Below are positions 17,813 to 27,486 of a stretch of 64,000 nt of DNA, in pieces; within the stretch, counting starts at the first letter, position 1; each line of letters opens with the position of its first letter. The stretch spans positions 89,208 through 153,207 of the forward strand of contig JAUYMA010000009.1 in assembly GCA_030698805.1 (NCBI GenBank), read 5' to 3'. The notes below the pieces were generated by a model that had not been told where the DNA came from, did no database searches, and saw nothing but the letters and a program-made list of their open reading frames with translations. The translations under genes and the position numbers were made by a program. This DNA is from Nanobdellota archaeon (GTDB lineage: Archaea; Nanobdellota; Nanobdellia; Pacearchaeales; GW2011-AR1).

Positions 17813-18477
17813 ATTGAAGGAAGAATTTCAGATTTAGGCCTGTTTTCTTCTTCATTTCGTGGCAGAATTGGCTTAATGACGAGATAGATTATCCTTAATG
17901 TTAATTCTAGAGCCACTATAAACAATAAATAGTAGAGCATAGTCTCCCATACCGAGGGAATATTAGATAGCACGTCTAAGGATCTTTCTAAGGAGAAGTA
18001 TGAGATATCTACTAAAAATATAGCTAAAAGTGCAAAAGGCAGCATTTTGGCTAGATCTCTAGAAAGATCTTCGCTATAATAAGAAACCACTCTAATAGAT
18101 CCCACTAATGAGATTGCAACGAGCAGGATTCTATAAGGATCTGTTTCTTTAGATAAGAATATGAGTATGCCTGAGAAGACTATAAACCAGAAGAAAGTTA
18201 TTATGGGAAGAATAATTATATGCTCTAGAATATAAAGAAGGACTGCAAATGTTTTTTGTATTGAAGGGTATGCTGATCGGCTATACTGGGCAAGATTTAG
18301 TTTGAATACATCTCTATGTGCTACAAACCTATAGAACTTGAAGATAAATACTGCATACAGGACCATGCCTAATATAAACAAGAGTAGAGGCTTGGCTTGA
18401 TCTAGAGCCTTTATAAAATCTAGGTTGGATACATTATCTAAAATTAAATCCAGTTCTATTTTACTTAATTCTACCAT
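17809..18477 (-). CDS. Polytopic membrane protein
   Basis: Multiple hydrophobic helices. Confidence 0.7.
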   Translation of the reverse strand: MVELSKIELDLILDNVSNLDFIKALDQAKPLLLFILGMVLYAVFIFKFYRFVAHRDVFKLNLAQYSRSAYPSIQKTFAVLLYILEHIIILPIITFFWFIVFSGILIFLSKETDPYRILLVAISLVGSIRVVSYYSEDLSRDLAKMLPFALLAIFLVDISYFSLERSLDVLSNIPSVWETMLYYLLFIVALELTLRIIYLVIKPILPRNEEENRPKSEILPSI

Positions 18478-18659
18478 CTTTTTTGATACTGCTTAAAAAA
18501 ATTAAGACTTTATTAACTTTTTCCATATTTTTCAGACTTATTTTTGCTGATTTTAGCATATCGTCGATAAATTATTTTCGAGAATCTTAATTATTTAATT
18601 CTATCTGGGAAAAATAAAAAAATTTTTATAGGGGACTTTACTGCATGTTTTGTTATTAT

Positions 18660-20015
18660 ATGGAAATAAAATTAAAAGAAAACAATGGAGAAGGCAATAT
18701 CGTCGGTACTGTTGCCAAAAATCCTTTAACCAGCAATCCTAAGAAATTTTTGTTTGTTTCTTTCGAAAGTTTAAGTGGAGACTTGGCTTTAGAGATAAAA
18801 AAAGAGGGGCACGAGGTCAAAGTTTATATCAAATCTGAAGATGATAAAGATGTTTATGACGGATTCTTGGAGAAAGTTGCCAAATGGGAAGATTACAAAG
18901 ATTGGGCGGATGTCATTGTTTTTGATGACGTGGGTTTTGGCGAGACTGTTGATTCTTTGAGGAAAGAGGGCAAACTGGTTATTGGAGGCTCCAAATATAC
19001 GGATAAGTTGGAAGAGGATAGGGAATTTGGTCAGAATGAGATGAAAAGAGTTGGAATGTCAATTCTTCCACATTGGGATTTCACCGAGTTTGATGCCGCA
19101 ATAGAATTTATCAGGTCTAACCCTGGAAGATATATTTTCAAACCTTCAGGTACAGTTGCCTCTGATCAAAAAGGAATTCTTTTTCTAGGCCAGGAAGAAG
19201 ACGGTAAGGATTTAATTGAGATTATGGAGCAGAATAAGAAAGCTTGGGCAAAAAAGATAAGGAAGTTCCAATTGCAGAAAAGAGCTTTAGGGGTAGAGGT
19301 TGCTGCAGGAGCTTTCTTTAATGGGAATGACTTTATTTATCCTATTAACATTAATTTTGAGCACAAGAAACTATTCCCTGGAGATATAGGGCCATACACT
19401 GGGGAGATGGGAACTTTAATGTACTGGTCTGGACCAAACCCTATATTTAATGCAACTTTGGCAAAAATTAAAGAAGACCTGATAAAATCAGGATATGTAG
19501 GCTATGTCGATATTAATTGTATTGCTAATTCTAAGGGGATTTATCCTTTAGAATTTACTTGTAGATTTGGGTATCCGACTATAAGCATTCAGTTGGAAGG
19601 AATATCTTCTGAAATAGGAGCGTTTATGTATGCATTAGCAAAAAAGGAGAAGTTTGAGCTTAAAACAAAGAGAGGTTTTCAATTAGGGGTAGTTATTGCA
19701 GTGCCTCCCTTTCCTTTCGACGATAGGAAGGAGGCTTTTATTTATAAGGATCTCTCTATTCTTTTCAGAAAACCTGGTCTTGAAGGCGTTCATTTAGGAG
19801 ATGTTAAGGTAAATAATGGAGTTTGGAGCATTGCAGGCAATTCTGGATATGTTTTGGTTATAACTGGCTCAGGAAATACTGTAGAAGAGGCCAGAAAACA
19901 GGCTTACATTCGAGTTAAGAATATCATGCTTCAAAATATGTATTATCGCACCGATATTGGGATGAAATGGTATGATGATTCAGACAGATTGCAAACTTGG
20001 GGATATTTGTATTAG
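18660..20015 (+). CDS. Phosphoribosylamine-glycine ligase-like ATP-grasp protein
   Basis: FKPSGTVASDQKGILF, GAFFNGNDFIYPININFEHKKLFPGDIGPYTGEMGT, YVGYVDINCIANSKGIYPLEFTCRFGYP; the ORF track start at 18645 is an alternative. Confidence 0.8.
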   Translation: MEIKLKENNGEGNIVGTVAKNPLTSNPKKFLFVSFESLSGDLALEIKKEGHEVKVYIKSEDDKDVYDGFLEKVAKWEDYKDWADVIVFDDVGFGETVDSLRKEGKLVIGGSKYTDKLEEDREFGQNEMKRVGMSILPHWDFTEFDAAIEFIRSNPGRYIFKPSGTVASDQKGILFLGQEEDGKDLIEIMEQNKKAWAKKIRKFQLQKRALGVEVAAGAFFNGNDFIYPININFEHKKLFPGDIGPYTGEMGTLMYWSGPNPIFNATLAKIKEDLIKSGYVGYVDINCIANSKGIYPLEFTCRFGYPTISIQLEGISSEIGAFMYALAKKEKFELKTKRGFQLGVVIAVPPFPFDDRKEAFIYKDLSILFRKPGLEGVHLGDVKVNNGVWSIAGNSGYVLVITGSGNTVEEARKQAYIRVKNIMLQNMYYRTDIGMKWYDDSDRLQTWGYLY

Positions 20016-20064
20016 CATTTTTAATTTGCATATAATATTTAAGCAGATTTTCTTTTGATTTTAT

Positions 20065-21027
20065 ATGAATAAAGTGTTGGAAACCACTTGGGAAGTTGTC
20101 AAACGTTCTAGAAGTGTTTCCATCAATAGGGATGAAGTTGGATTTTTTTCTTCAGATATTGAAGTTGAAGATATCAAAACGTGGGAAACTGCAAATATTC
20201 TTCCCAAACCTCACAAAGAACTTGATGATAAGGAGAAAGTGCAGCTAATTTTTACTGCAAACGCCCTGAATTTCTGCTACTGGCAAGAACCACGATGGAA
20301 TATCGAATATGGAGGAAAAAAATTCAAAGGATCTCTTGCTTTATGGGCCTCTTTTAATAGAGCATTAGATGAAAATATTCCTATTTTAGATGCTTTTTAT
20401 TTAGAGCATTTGGAGGAAAGGGATTTCCTCAACGTTACTAGGGGAGAAAATAAAATTCCCCTCTTGGGACAAAGGGTAGAGATATTAAGAGAGATTGGAA
20501 GAGTTTTGAGAGAAAGATATGGGGGAAAATTTGCTCAAGTGATAAATAAGTCTGGAGGCTCAGCTTTGTCTTTAGTTGATCTGCTTACTTCTCATTTTCC
20601 TTCCTACCGCGATCAAGCAAAATATCAAGGATTGCCGGTTTTTTTTAATAAGCGGGCCCAGCTTGCAACTTCTGATTTATATCAAACTTTTAATGGCGAG
20701 AGTTGGGGAAATTTGTCAGGTATAAATTCCTTGACTGCTTTTGCAGATTATAAAATTCCTGCAGTTTTGAGAGATCTGGGAATCATAGGATATAGAGGAG
20801 AATTAGCGGATAGAATTGATTCAAAACAAGAGATCCCAGCTGGGAGCAAGGAAGAAATCGAAATAAGGGCTAATCAGATTTGGGCTGTAGAATATATCAG
20901 GAGAGAATTACAACCTAGAATGCCTGGAATTAATGCTGTTAAGATTGACAACTGGTTATGGATAAAGGGCCAGAGTCGTCCCTTGGAAAGCAGACATCCC
21001 CATAGGACTGTGACCACTGCTTATTAA
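20065..21027 (+). CDS. Queuosine salvage protein (DUF2419/Qng1-like)
   Basis: NALNFCYWQEPRW, FNRALDENIPILDAFY, IPLLGQRVEILREIGRVLRE, INSLTAFADYKIPAVLRDLGIIGY, SKEEIEIRANQIWAVEYI, HPHRTVTTAY. Confidence 0.8.
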   Translation: MNKVLETTWEVVKRSRSVSINRDEVGFFSSDIEVEDIKTWETANILPKPHKELDDKEKVQLIFTANALNFCYWQEPRWNIEYGGKKFKGSLALWASFNRALDENIPILDAFYLEHLEERDFLNVTRGENKIPLLGQRVEILREIGRVLRERYGGKFAQVINKSGGSALSLVDLLTSHFPSYRDQAKYQGLPVFFNKRAQLATSDLYQTFNGESWGNLSGINSLTAFADYKIPAVLRDLGIIGYRGELADRIDSKQEIPAGSKEEIEIRANQIWAVEYIRRELQPRMPGINAVKIDNWLWIKGQSRPLESRHPHRTVTTAY

Positions 21028-21096
21028 GAGTCCTAAGGTTCGTATAATCTTGATAAAAACATTTAAATAATCTGGAAAAATAACCAAAATAACTAA

Positions 21097-21240
21097 ATGC
21101 CCCTCAATACGATGAAAGCAAAAGACAAAAGCGAAGAAGAGGAACTCGAAGATACGAACGAAGAATTGGACGAATTGGATGACTTCGAAGACTCTGATGA
21201 CGAAGCTGAAGAAGAACCTCAGAAGGAAGAAAGCTGGTAA
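21097..21240 (+). CDS. Small highly acidic protein (47 aa)
   Basis: MPLNTMKAKDKSEEEELEDTNEELDELDDFEDSDDEAEEEPQKEESW; upstream TATA-like ACATTTAAATAA. Confidence 0.5.
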   Translation: MPLNTMKAKDKSEEEELEDTNEELDELDDFEDSDDEAEEEPQKEESW

Positions 21241-21336
21241 TCTTCTAAGCTTATTTATTTTTTATTTTTAAATCCCAGATTTTGAATTGAACTTTATTAC
21301 CTATATTTTTAAAAATGTTATAGGGTCCTCTTAACT

Positions 21337-22941
21337 ATGACTGATGAAAAACAACCAGTATATATCCTTCCTGAGAACGTATCTAGGACTTTAGGCAAAG
21401 ATGCACAGAGAAATAATATACTCGCTGCTAAAATTGTAGCAGACATTGTTAAAACAACTTTGGGGCCTAAGGGAATGGATAAAATGCTTGTAGACTCTTC
21501 GGGCAATATTATCATAACTAATGATGGGGTAACTATCCTGGAAGAAATGGAAGTAGATCATCCCGCCGCAAAGATGATGGTCGAAATTGCCAAGACTCAG
21601 GAAAATGAAGTGGGGGACGGGACAACTACTGCGGCTTTATTGGCAGGGAAACTCCTGGAGAATGCTGAGAAGTTGTTGGATAAGAAGATTCATCCTACTG
21701 TAATTGTTAAAGGATATAGAATGGCTACTGAAAAGTCTCTGGATATTTTAAATGAGATAGCCATGCCGGTAAATGATTCTCAAATATTAAAGAGCATTGC
21801 TATGACTGCTATGACTGGGAAAGGGGCAGAAGGGAGCAAGGAGATCCTGGCGGATCTAATCGTCAATTCTGTCGAGCAAGTCGCTGTTGGTAAAGAAGTT
21901 GATTTGAATGATATCAAAATTCAAAAAATAAAAGGGGAGGGGATTGGAGAAAGTGAACTTATTCATGGTATTGTTCTTGATAAGGATCGGGCAAATATTG
22001 AGATGCCCCAGAAAATTCAAGGCGCTAAAATCCTGCTGGTAGACTTTTCATTGGAAGTGAGAAATCCTGAAGCCGAAACCAGAATTTCTGTATCTACGCC
22101 TGAACAATTAGAGAGCTTTGTTTCTTCAGAAGAGAGATATTTGAAGAGAATGACTGAGAAGATCATAAGTACTGGCGCAAATGTTGTTTTCTGCCAAAAA
22201 GGCATCGACGACGTTGCCCAATACTACCTAGCTAAAGCGGGCATATTTGCATGCAGGAGAGTTCCCAAATCAGATTTGGAGAAAATTGCTAGAGCAACTT
22301 CAGGCAAAATAGTATCTAACCTTAATGATATCAGTACTGAACAGCTTGGAGCAGCAGCTGAAGTGGAGGAAATTAAATTTGGAGAAGATGCGCTGACCTA
22401 TATTAGAGGTTGTAAAAATCCTAAAGCTGTTACTATTGCCATTCGTGGAAGCACAAACCATGTTTTAGATGAAATAGAGAGGGCAGTTAAGGATGGCATG
22501 GGAGATGTTGTTGCGGCTATAAGAAATAAGAAAGTTGTCGCAGGGGGAGGAGCTGTCGAAATGGAACTTTCAAAGAGATTAAGGATCTTCGCTAGAACTC
22601 TGGGTGGCAGAGAGCAATTGGCTATAGATGAATTTGCGGCAGCTTTAGAGTCAATACCTGAAACTTTAGCAGAAAATGCCGGCATGGACCCTATTGATAT
22701 CCTGACAGAATTAAAGAAAAGGCATGATTTAGGTATGGCGAATCAGGGTTTGAACTTGTTTACTGATAAAATAGAAGATACTTTCCAAGCAGGAATAATT
22801 GAGCCCTTAAAAGTAAAAACCCAGGCTATAAGCTCTGCTTCAGAAGTCGCTCAAATGATCTTGAGAATTGATGATGTTCTCATAAGCAAGGGCAATGCGC
22901 AAGCAAGAATGAGGGGCAATGCATACGAAGGATTGGATTGA
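21337..22941 (+). CDS. Thermosome subunit (group II chaperonin)
   Basis: [63 protein letters not shown]. Confidence 0.98.
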   Translation: MTDEKQPVYILPENVSRTLGKDAQRNNILAAKIVADIVKTTLGPKGMDKMLVDSSGNIIITNDGVTILEEMEVDHPAAKMMVEIAKTQENEVGDGTTTAALLAGKLLENAEKLLDKKIHPTVIVKGYRMATEKSLDILNEIAMPVNDSQILKSIAMTAMTGKGAEGSKEILADLIVNSVEQVAVGKEVDLNDIKIQKIKGEGIGESELIHGIVLDKDRANIEMPQKIQGAKILLVDFSLEVRNPEAETRISVSTPEQLESFVSSEERYLKRMTEKIISTGANVVFCQKGIDDVAQYYLAKAGIFACRRVPKSDLEKIARATSGKIVSNLNDISTEQLGAAAEVEEIKFGEDALTYIRGCKNPKAVTIAIRGSTNHVLDEIERAVKDGMGDVVAAIRNKKVVAGGGAVEMELSKRLRIFARTLGGREQLAIDEFAAALESIPETLAENAGMDPIDILTELKKRHDLGMANQGLNLFTDKIEDTFQAGIIEPLKVKTQAISSASEVAQMILRIDDVLISKGNAQARMRGNAYEGLD

Positions 22942-22956
22942 TTTATCCAATAAACT

Positions 22957-23199
22957 TTAATTCTTCTTCTCTAGATTATAGTGGTTGAGAAAATTAAATA
23001 CTTCTTCACGAGAGAGGTAACCATCTTTATTAGTATCATATTGTCTTATAGGTTCTGGCAGTGTAGAATAATTATGTCTAGTTTGGACTGACGCTATAAC
23101 TCCTGAAACTAATGCAGAGCCCAATACTATCGAGATTAAAACTTTTCTAGCTTTAGAATTAAAAATGGGCTCTGATCTTTTTTCAATTGTCTCAGGCAT
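22957..23199 (-). CDS. Small membrane protein with a single EF-hand
   Basis: TM segment KVLISIVLGSALVSGVIASV; EF loop DTNKDGYLSREE. Confidence 0.7.
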   Translation of the reverse strand: MPETIEKRSEPIFNSKARKVLISIVLGSALVSGVIASVQTRHNYSTLPEPIRQYDTNKDGYLSREEVFNFLNHYNLEKKN

Positions 23200-23265
23200 T
23201 TAAATAAAGAGTAATTCAAGTATTTAAGTTTTATCTTCTTAAACTATATTGGTATTTAGGAAAAA

Positions 23266-23336
23266 TGCGATCATCGGGAATCGGACCCGAACCTACTCGT
23301 TGGCAACGAATCGTTCTACCACTAAACTATGATCGC
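23266..23336 (-). tRNA. tRNA-Gly(GCC)
   Basis: Reverse complement GCGATCATAGTTTAGTGGTAGAACGATTCGTTGCCAACGAGTAGGTTCGGGTCCGATTCCCGATGATCGCA; full cloverleaf, anticodon loop TTGCCAA. Confidence 0.96.
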
Positions 23337-23440
23337 ATATTAGAACCGAGGTTCTAAGACTCCTAGAACTTAATCTCCTATGGGGACACAATCCGTTCTA
23401 AGACTCTTATTTGAAAAACTAAAGGTTATTTAAAGATTGC

Positions 23441-24403
23441 TTAGAGGGAAAGTAGCCCTCTTGCATCTGATACCATTGTTTCAACGGTTCGCTTGGCTCC
23501 TGCCCCATCACCAGCCACATAGAACATACAATTGTCAGCGCCTACTATCATAAGGGCGTTACTTATACCCGAAATATCTAAAAATTCTCCCCTCTCTTTT
23601 TTATTAAGGGGGACAAAACCTGCACTTATTCTCCATCCTTCTGCGATATATTCAAATCCTGCAATGCGATCCTCATGATTATCGCCTAATCTGGCAATGG
23701 ACACTATAAATCTTCTTTGATCTGCCTCCTCTCTGAGTCTTTCCAGGTCGGTTGTTGTAATCTTTTTGGGAGTGAAATCTTTTGCTCGTAGAGTTGTTGG
23801 GAAGAGACTAGAATCATTTCCTAAGATCGCTGTCTTCATGGGAATATCTCCCACTGACTCTTGATTAAGGATACTCAAGGTATCTTCTGATCCTGGTTCT
23901 GCATATCCGTTTTCTTTGCATTCATGAGCCAATTCATTTAGACTTCTTTTCTGCGCAAGGCCATGCATAATATAGTTGAGAGTACCATTCAGTATTGCGT
24001 CTATCCGTTTAACATTTTGAGGACTTCTTTTTCTTAAGTGTCTTAGGAGTCTCGATCCTCCTCCTACGGTCGCAGTATAGCCTATCTTTTGCAAGTGGGG
24101 ATCAAGTTCCTCTCTGAAATTTGCAAGCGATCCTTTTTCAGCAGTAACTACTGGGATTCCTCTTGACACAAAAGAGAGAGTGTATTTGAATGCCATTCTT
24201 CCATCATCAAAAGTAGGTATAGTGAGAGCAACTAGGTCTGGGGAGTAAGCGTTTAGGTCTTGGTTGCCATGCCCTTCTCTTTTATCAATATCTTTATATA
24301 TTCCTGTTCGAGATGCAGCAAAATCTAGCTCCCATCCTTCTTCTTGTGACTGTTTATAAAATTCCCTGCCTAATAGTCCAGGTCCGATTATGCCTATGCG
24401 CAT
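23441..24403 (-). CDS. Homoserine dehydrogenase-like protein
   Basis: MRIGIIGPGLLG nucleotide-binding motif; AILNGTLNYIMHGLAQKRSLNELAHECKENGYAEPGSEDTLSI. Confidence 0.75.
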   Translation of the reverse strand: MRIGIIGPGLLGREFYKQSQEEGWELDFAASRTGIYKDIDKREGHGNQDLNAYSPDLVALTIPTFDDGRMAFKYTLSFVSRGIPVVTAEKGSLANFREELDPHLQKIGYTATVGGGSRLLRHLRKRSPQNVKRIDAILNGTLNYIMHGLAQKRSLNELAHECKENGYAEPGSEDTLSILNQESVGDIPMKTAILGNDSSLFPTTLRAKDFTPKKITTTDLERLREEADQRRFIVSIARLGDNHEDRIAGFEYIAEGWRISAGFVPLNKKERGEFLDISGISNALMIVGADNCMFYVAGDGAGAKRTVETMVSDARGLLSL

Positions 24404-24457
24404 ATTTTTACATAGGAAATGGATTTTTAAAGATAATTATAATTGAGATAGAATCAT

Positions 24458-24886
24458 CTAAGCAGCTAATTCTTCTATTGTAGGAATATGGATAGGGGCA
24501 GGGATAAATGGAACTAATGGGGAAGACAGCTCTTTTGGTTCTTTTGGCTTTAAGAAATATACAGGGATTACTCCTTCTTTATTATTTTTTAATAAGGCGT
24601 CCAGAGAATTTCTTAGGTCTTTATCACTTTTGTTTTCCTGAGCTAATCTGCCGTTTACCATAATTATTGAATGAATTTCCGGATGAGTTTCAAAATATCC
24701 CCCCTTCCCAAAAAGGACATCTGAGAAGATTATTTTAGGGGCTACTGAATATTCTAAAGTAGCCCGCTGAATTCCATTATAATGGGCAATTTTTCCTTCA
24801 GGATTTAAGGAGTTAAAATGATCATAAGTTATGCCAAATTGCAGAGGGTTGTAAGTTCTTACCTCAGATAATTTAGGTAACGACAT
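24458..24886 (-). CDS. Hypothetical protein
   Basis: Complete ORF. Confidence 0.6.
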   Translation of the reverse strand: MSLPKLSEVRTYNPLQFGITYDHFNSLNPEGKIAHYNGIQRATLEYSVAPKIIFSDVLFGKGGYFETHPEIHSIIMVNGRLAQENKSDKDLRNSLDALLKNNKEGVIPVYFLKPKEPKELSSPLVPFIPAPIHIPTIEELAA

Positions 24887-24977
24887 ACGGTTTTATCATT
24901 TTTTTACTATTTAAGCTATTCTCTTTTGGCAGGCATACTAGGTTTTATTAATCCTTTAGGTATTTTAATTCTATAAA

Positions 24978-25226
24978 ATGGGAAGAAAAAAGAGTTTTGT
25001 TAAAATTTCTAAAGTAGCAAGCATAAAATGCCTAAACTGTGGAGAAGTTAGCAAAAGGAAAATTCCTAAAGATTCTAGCCCGCAATATTTTGATTGTGAT
25101 AAATGTGGGCAGAGGACTCAGACTCCTGTGGCTTCGTGTTGTATTATCTGTGCTTTTACTGGTAAGAAATGCACTCCAAGTTTGATGATGGATGCAAAAA
25201 TTAAGGGATTAGAGATTAGAATTTAA
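24978..25226 (+). CDS. Small Zn-ribbon-like protein
   Basis: CLNCG..CDKCG plus CCIIC..C. Confidence 0.65.
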   Translation: MGRKKSFVKISKVASIKCLNCGEVSKRKIPKDSSPQYFDCDKCGQRTQTPVASCCIICAFTGKKCTPSLMMDAKIKGLEIRI

Positions 25227-25708
25227 GCTTCCTGAGATCTCAGGGAATATTGAATTCTTTCTAAGAGCCAACGGTCATAATCTTTAATTACTGGGAGACT
25301 TGCCATTTTCATTTGCACATCTCTTGTTTGAGGGGCATTTATAAGGGTACTTCTAGTTTCTAATAAATCGCCTACATCTTGGCTTGTTTCCCCCATATCT
25401 GCTGAGAAATTCAAATTTTCCCCTACAAGGCTCACGGTTGCAACAAATTCTATTCCGCATTCTCTGTAAGGCAGAATGGATTCTATTTGGTTAAGTGAGA
25501 ATGTACTATATGGCATTATCGTTCTGTTTAAAAGTCCAAAGTATACTAGAGCGTTAGGGTTTCTATTTACCTCAAGCAATTCGCTCATGCGAGCCAGTAG
25601 GAGACGGTGGTTATTTTCAAAACTTTCTAAAGAATTTATCTGAACAAGGTTCTTTCTAAGTGCTGTTTCCTTTATTCCATAAATTTCTTCAAATGATGAG
25701 ATATTCAT
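25223..25708 (-). CDS. Hypothetical protein
   Basis: Complete ORF. Confidence 0.6.
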   Translation of the reverse strand: MNISSFEEIYGIKETALRKNLVQINSLESFENNHRLLLARMSELLEVNRNPNALVYFGLLNRTIMPYSTFSLNQIESILPYRECGIEFVATVSLVGENLNFSADMGETSQDVGDLLETRSTLINAPQTRDVQMKMASLPVIKDYDRWLLERIQYSLRSQEA

Positions 25709-25818
25709 ATTCTTGGAATTTTTTATACCTTCTTAAATTTTTCCATTGCAAGTATTAAGAAATTTGTTTCTCAAGTCTTGGGAAGTGAAACATAAAAGTT
25801 TAAAATATAAATAATGGA

Positions 25819-26151
25819 TTGATTATAGGGATTATAAAAATGGAAGCGAAGAAAATAATATACTCTATTGAGGCGATAATTGGCATAGTTTTTGGAATAC
25901 TCTTTATAACTACTGCGCTATTGCTTGGAGCAATTACTGGAGAATGGTTTGGAAAATGGACTGCTGAATTGATGTATCCTTTTATTATCCTCGGAGTAAT
26001 CTTTATCATCTTTTCAATTACTTATTTTATTGATTTGAGAAAAGATTACAGATGGACTAAAATAGTCAGATTGACTCTAGGTTCGATTATAGCCTTGGTT
26101 TTATTAGCGTTTATAATAATTAGTCTTTATTGGACTATAATAGGTTATTAA
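25819..26151 (+). CDS. Small polytopic membrane protein
   Basis: Three to four hydrophobic helices. Confidence 0.6.
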   Translation: MIIGIIKMEAKKIIYSIEAIIGIVFGILFITTALLLGAITGEWFGKWTAELMYPFIILGVIFIIFSITYFIDLRKDYRWTKIVRLTLGSIIALVLLAFIIISLYWTIIGY

Positions 26152-26240
26152 AGATCTAATTTGTAATAAGACTTGTTTATTTCTTTCATCAAAACGCAAA
26201 CCTTTAAAAAACTCCTATTGATTATACCATTAGCCAAAAA

Positions 26241-26311
26241 GGCCCATTAGGCTAATGGTAGACCGGGTCGTTTACACCGACCATGCGGAGGTCCGATTCC
26301 TCCATGGGCCA
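26241..26311 (+). tRNA. tRNA-Val(TAC)
   Basis: GGCCCATTAGGCTAATGGTAGACCGGGTCGTTTACACCGACCATGCGGAGGTCCGATTCCTCCATGGGCCA; acceptor, anticodon and T stems pair; loop TTTACAC; one C-A mismatch in the D stem. Confidence 0.95.
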
Positions 26312-26323
26312 CTTCTGATAAAA

Positions 26324-26938
26324 ATGGAAAAAGCTCCGATCTTTGTTCATCCTGGATTTTTGAGAAGACCTGATTCCACTATTCCTGCTAGCACAGTTAT
26401 GCGAGAAAATCCTTATGGGCCATATGGGAAATACTTGCAGAATCTTCGGGACTTCTATAGGGATAATCAAAGACGTTCTGTATTTCTCTTAAATATTGCA
26501 GGTGGCCAGATTCTCCCCTGTCATGAAGGTTTTGAACCTCGCAAAGAGGACATTGTTCTGGATTTTTCAGAAGAGGTGGATCAATTTGCATTTTATAGAA
26601 AAGAAGGGAGTCATTGGTCAGAAAGAGAGAAAATAAGAAAAGAACAGTTAGCTTCTCATTTACAGAAAGAAGGCATTCTTGATTTTAATTTAGTCGGAGA
26701 AATGGGTCCCAATGAGAAGAACTGCAGAGGCTGTGTCGGGGCCATATGGGAATTTATTTATCCTCACGCGAGGATTATTGGAATGCCCGGATGCGTATAT
26801 CCCCTAGTTCCTTATACTTTTACCATAAGCTCTGAAGGCCAAAAAGGTTTTGAGAGGATGATGGGGAGAAAAGATCATTTTTATGAAGAAAGATTAAAGA
26901 TGTTTCAAGATCTTTATCCTGATAAGAAATTTCCATAA
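26324..26938 (+). CDS. Hypothetical protein
   Basis: Start ATG 26324 (MEKAPIFVHPGFL); the track start at 26255 lies inside tRNA-Val and is rejected. Confidence 0.65.
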   Translation: MEKAPIFVHPGFLRRPDSTIPASTVMRENPYGPYGKYLQNLRDFYRDNQRRSVFLLNIAGGQILPCHEGFEPRKEDIVLDFSEEVDQFAFYRKEGSHWSEREKIRKEQLASHLQKEGILDFNLVGEMGPNEKNCRGCVGAIWEFIYPHARIIGMPGCVYPLVPYTFTISSEGQKGFERMMGRKDHFYEERLKMFQDLYPDKKFP

Positions 26939-26942
26939 TTTA

Positions 26943-27224
26943 TTATCTCAGAAAAACAGGAATATATGGGGCTGTAAGTTCAAGGAGATTATGTGCAGCA
27001 GAGAGGGTTCTTGGAAGTTTCACATTTATTCTTTCAGTGATTTCTTCTGTTGTATCTCGCGCAAGAGAATAGGCGGAATATACGGCAAGTATGCCTGCGA
27101 TACCTAGCGCCGGAATATAATCTATACTGTTGGCTAAAACTTCTCTATGGAATGGAGGCGTATAATGGTCAGTTTTATCAATTGTGGTCTTTCTTTTCTT
27201 GTTGAAGAAAATTGTTAATTCCAT
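26943..27224 (-). CDS. Small membrane-associated protein
   Basis: Complete ORF with hydrophobic segment. Confidence 0.5.
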   Translation of the reverse strand: MELTIFFNKKRKTTIDKTDHYTPPFHREVLANSIDYIPALGIAGILAVYSAYSLARDTTEEITERINVKLPRTLSAAHNLLELTAPYIPVFLR

Positions 27225-27271
27225 ACAAGTTATACCTTATTTTGACTTAAAAATATTATTGTGAATAATCT

Positions 27272-27421
27272 TTAGAATAGATCTGAACAAGAGCGAAAAT
27301 AACCGCAGCGAGGACATCTTAATTTGCAACCTCTTTCACTCATTCTAGCGCCACAAGATTCACAGATTTGATAATTGTCAGCCTCATTTTGAAGATCTAT
27401 GAATGTATCTTTTTGATCCAT
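27272..27421 (-). CDS. Zinc-ribbon microprotein (49 aa)
   Basis: MDQKDTFIDLQNEADNYQICESCGARMSERGCKLRCPRCGYFRSCSDLF; below the track length cut-off; two CxxC pairs. Confidence 0.65.
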   Translation of the reverse strand: MDQKDTFIDLQNEADNYQICESCGARMSERGCKLRCPRCGYFRSCSDLF

Positions 27422-27486
27422 GTTTTGGCCTTTTGATTTGGATAATTGAGCATAACTTTTAAATACACTCCTTCTTATTAATTTTT

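Noticed and set aside
21318-22685. Minus-strand ORFs within the thermosome gene
   Set aside because: Antisense to a strongly conserved coding sequence; low-complexity translations
26255-26323. ORF track start for the 26324 gene
   Set aside because: Lies inside tRNA-Val; the downstream ATG at 26324 is used
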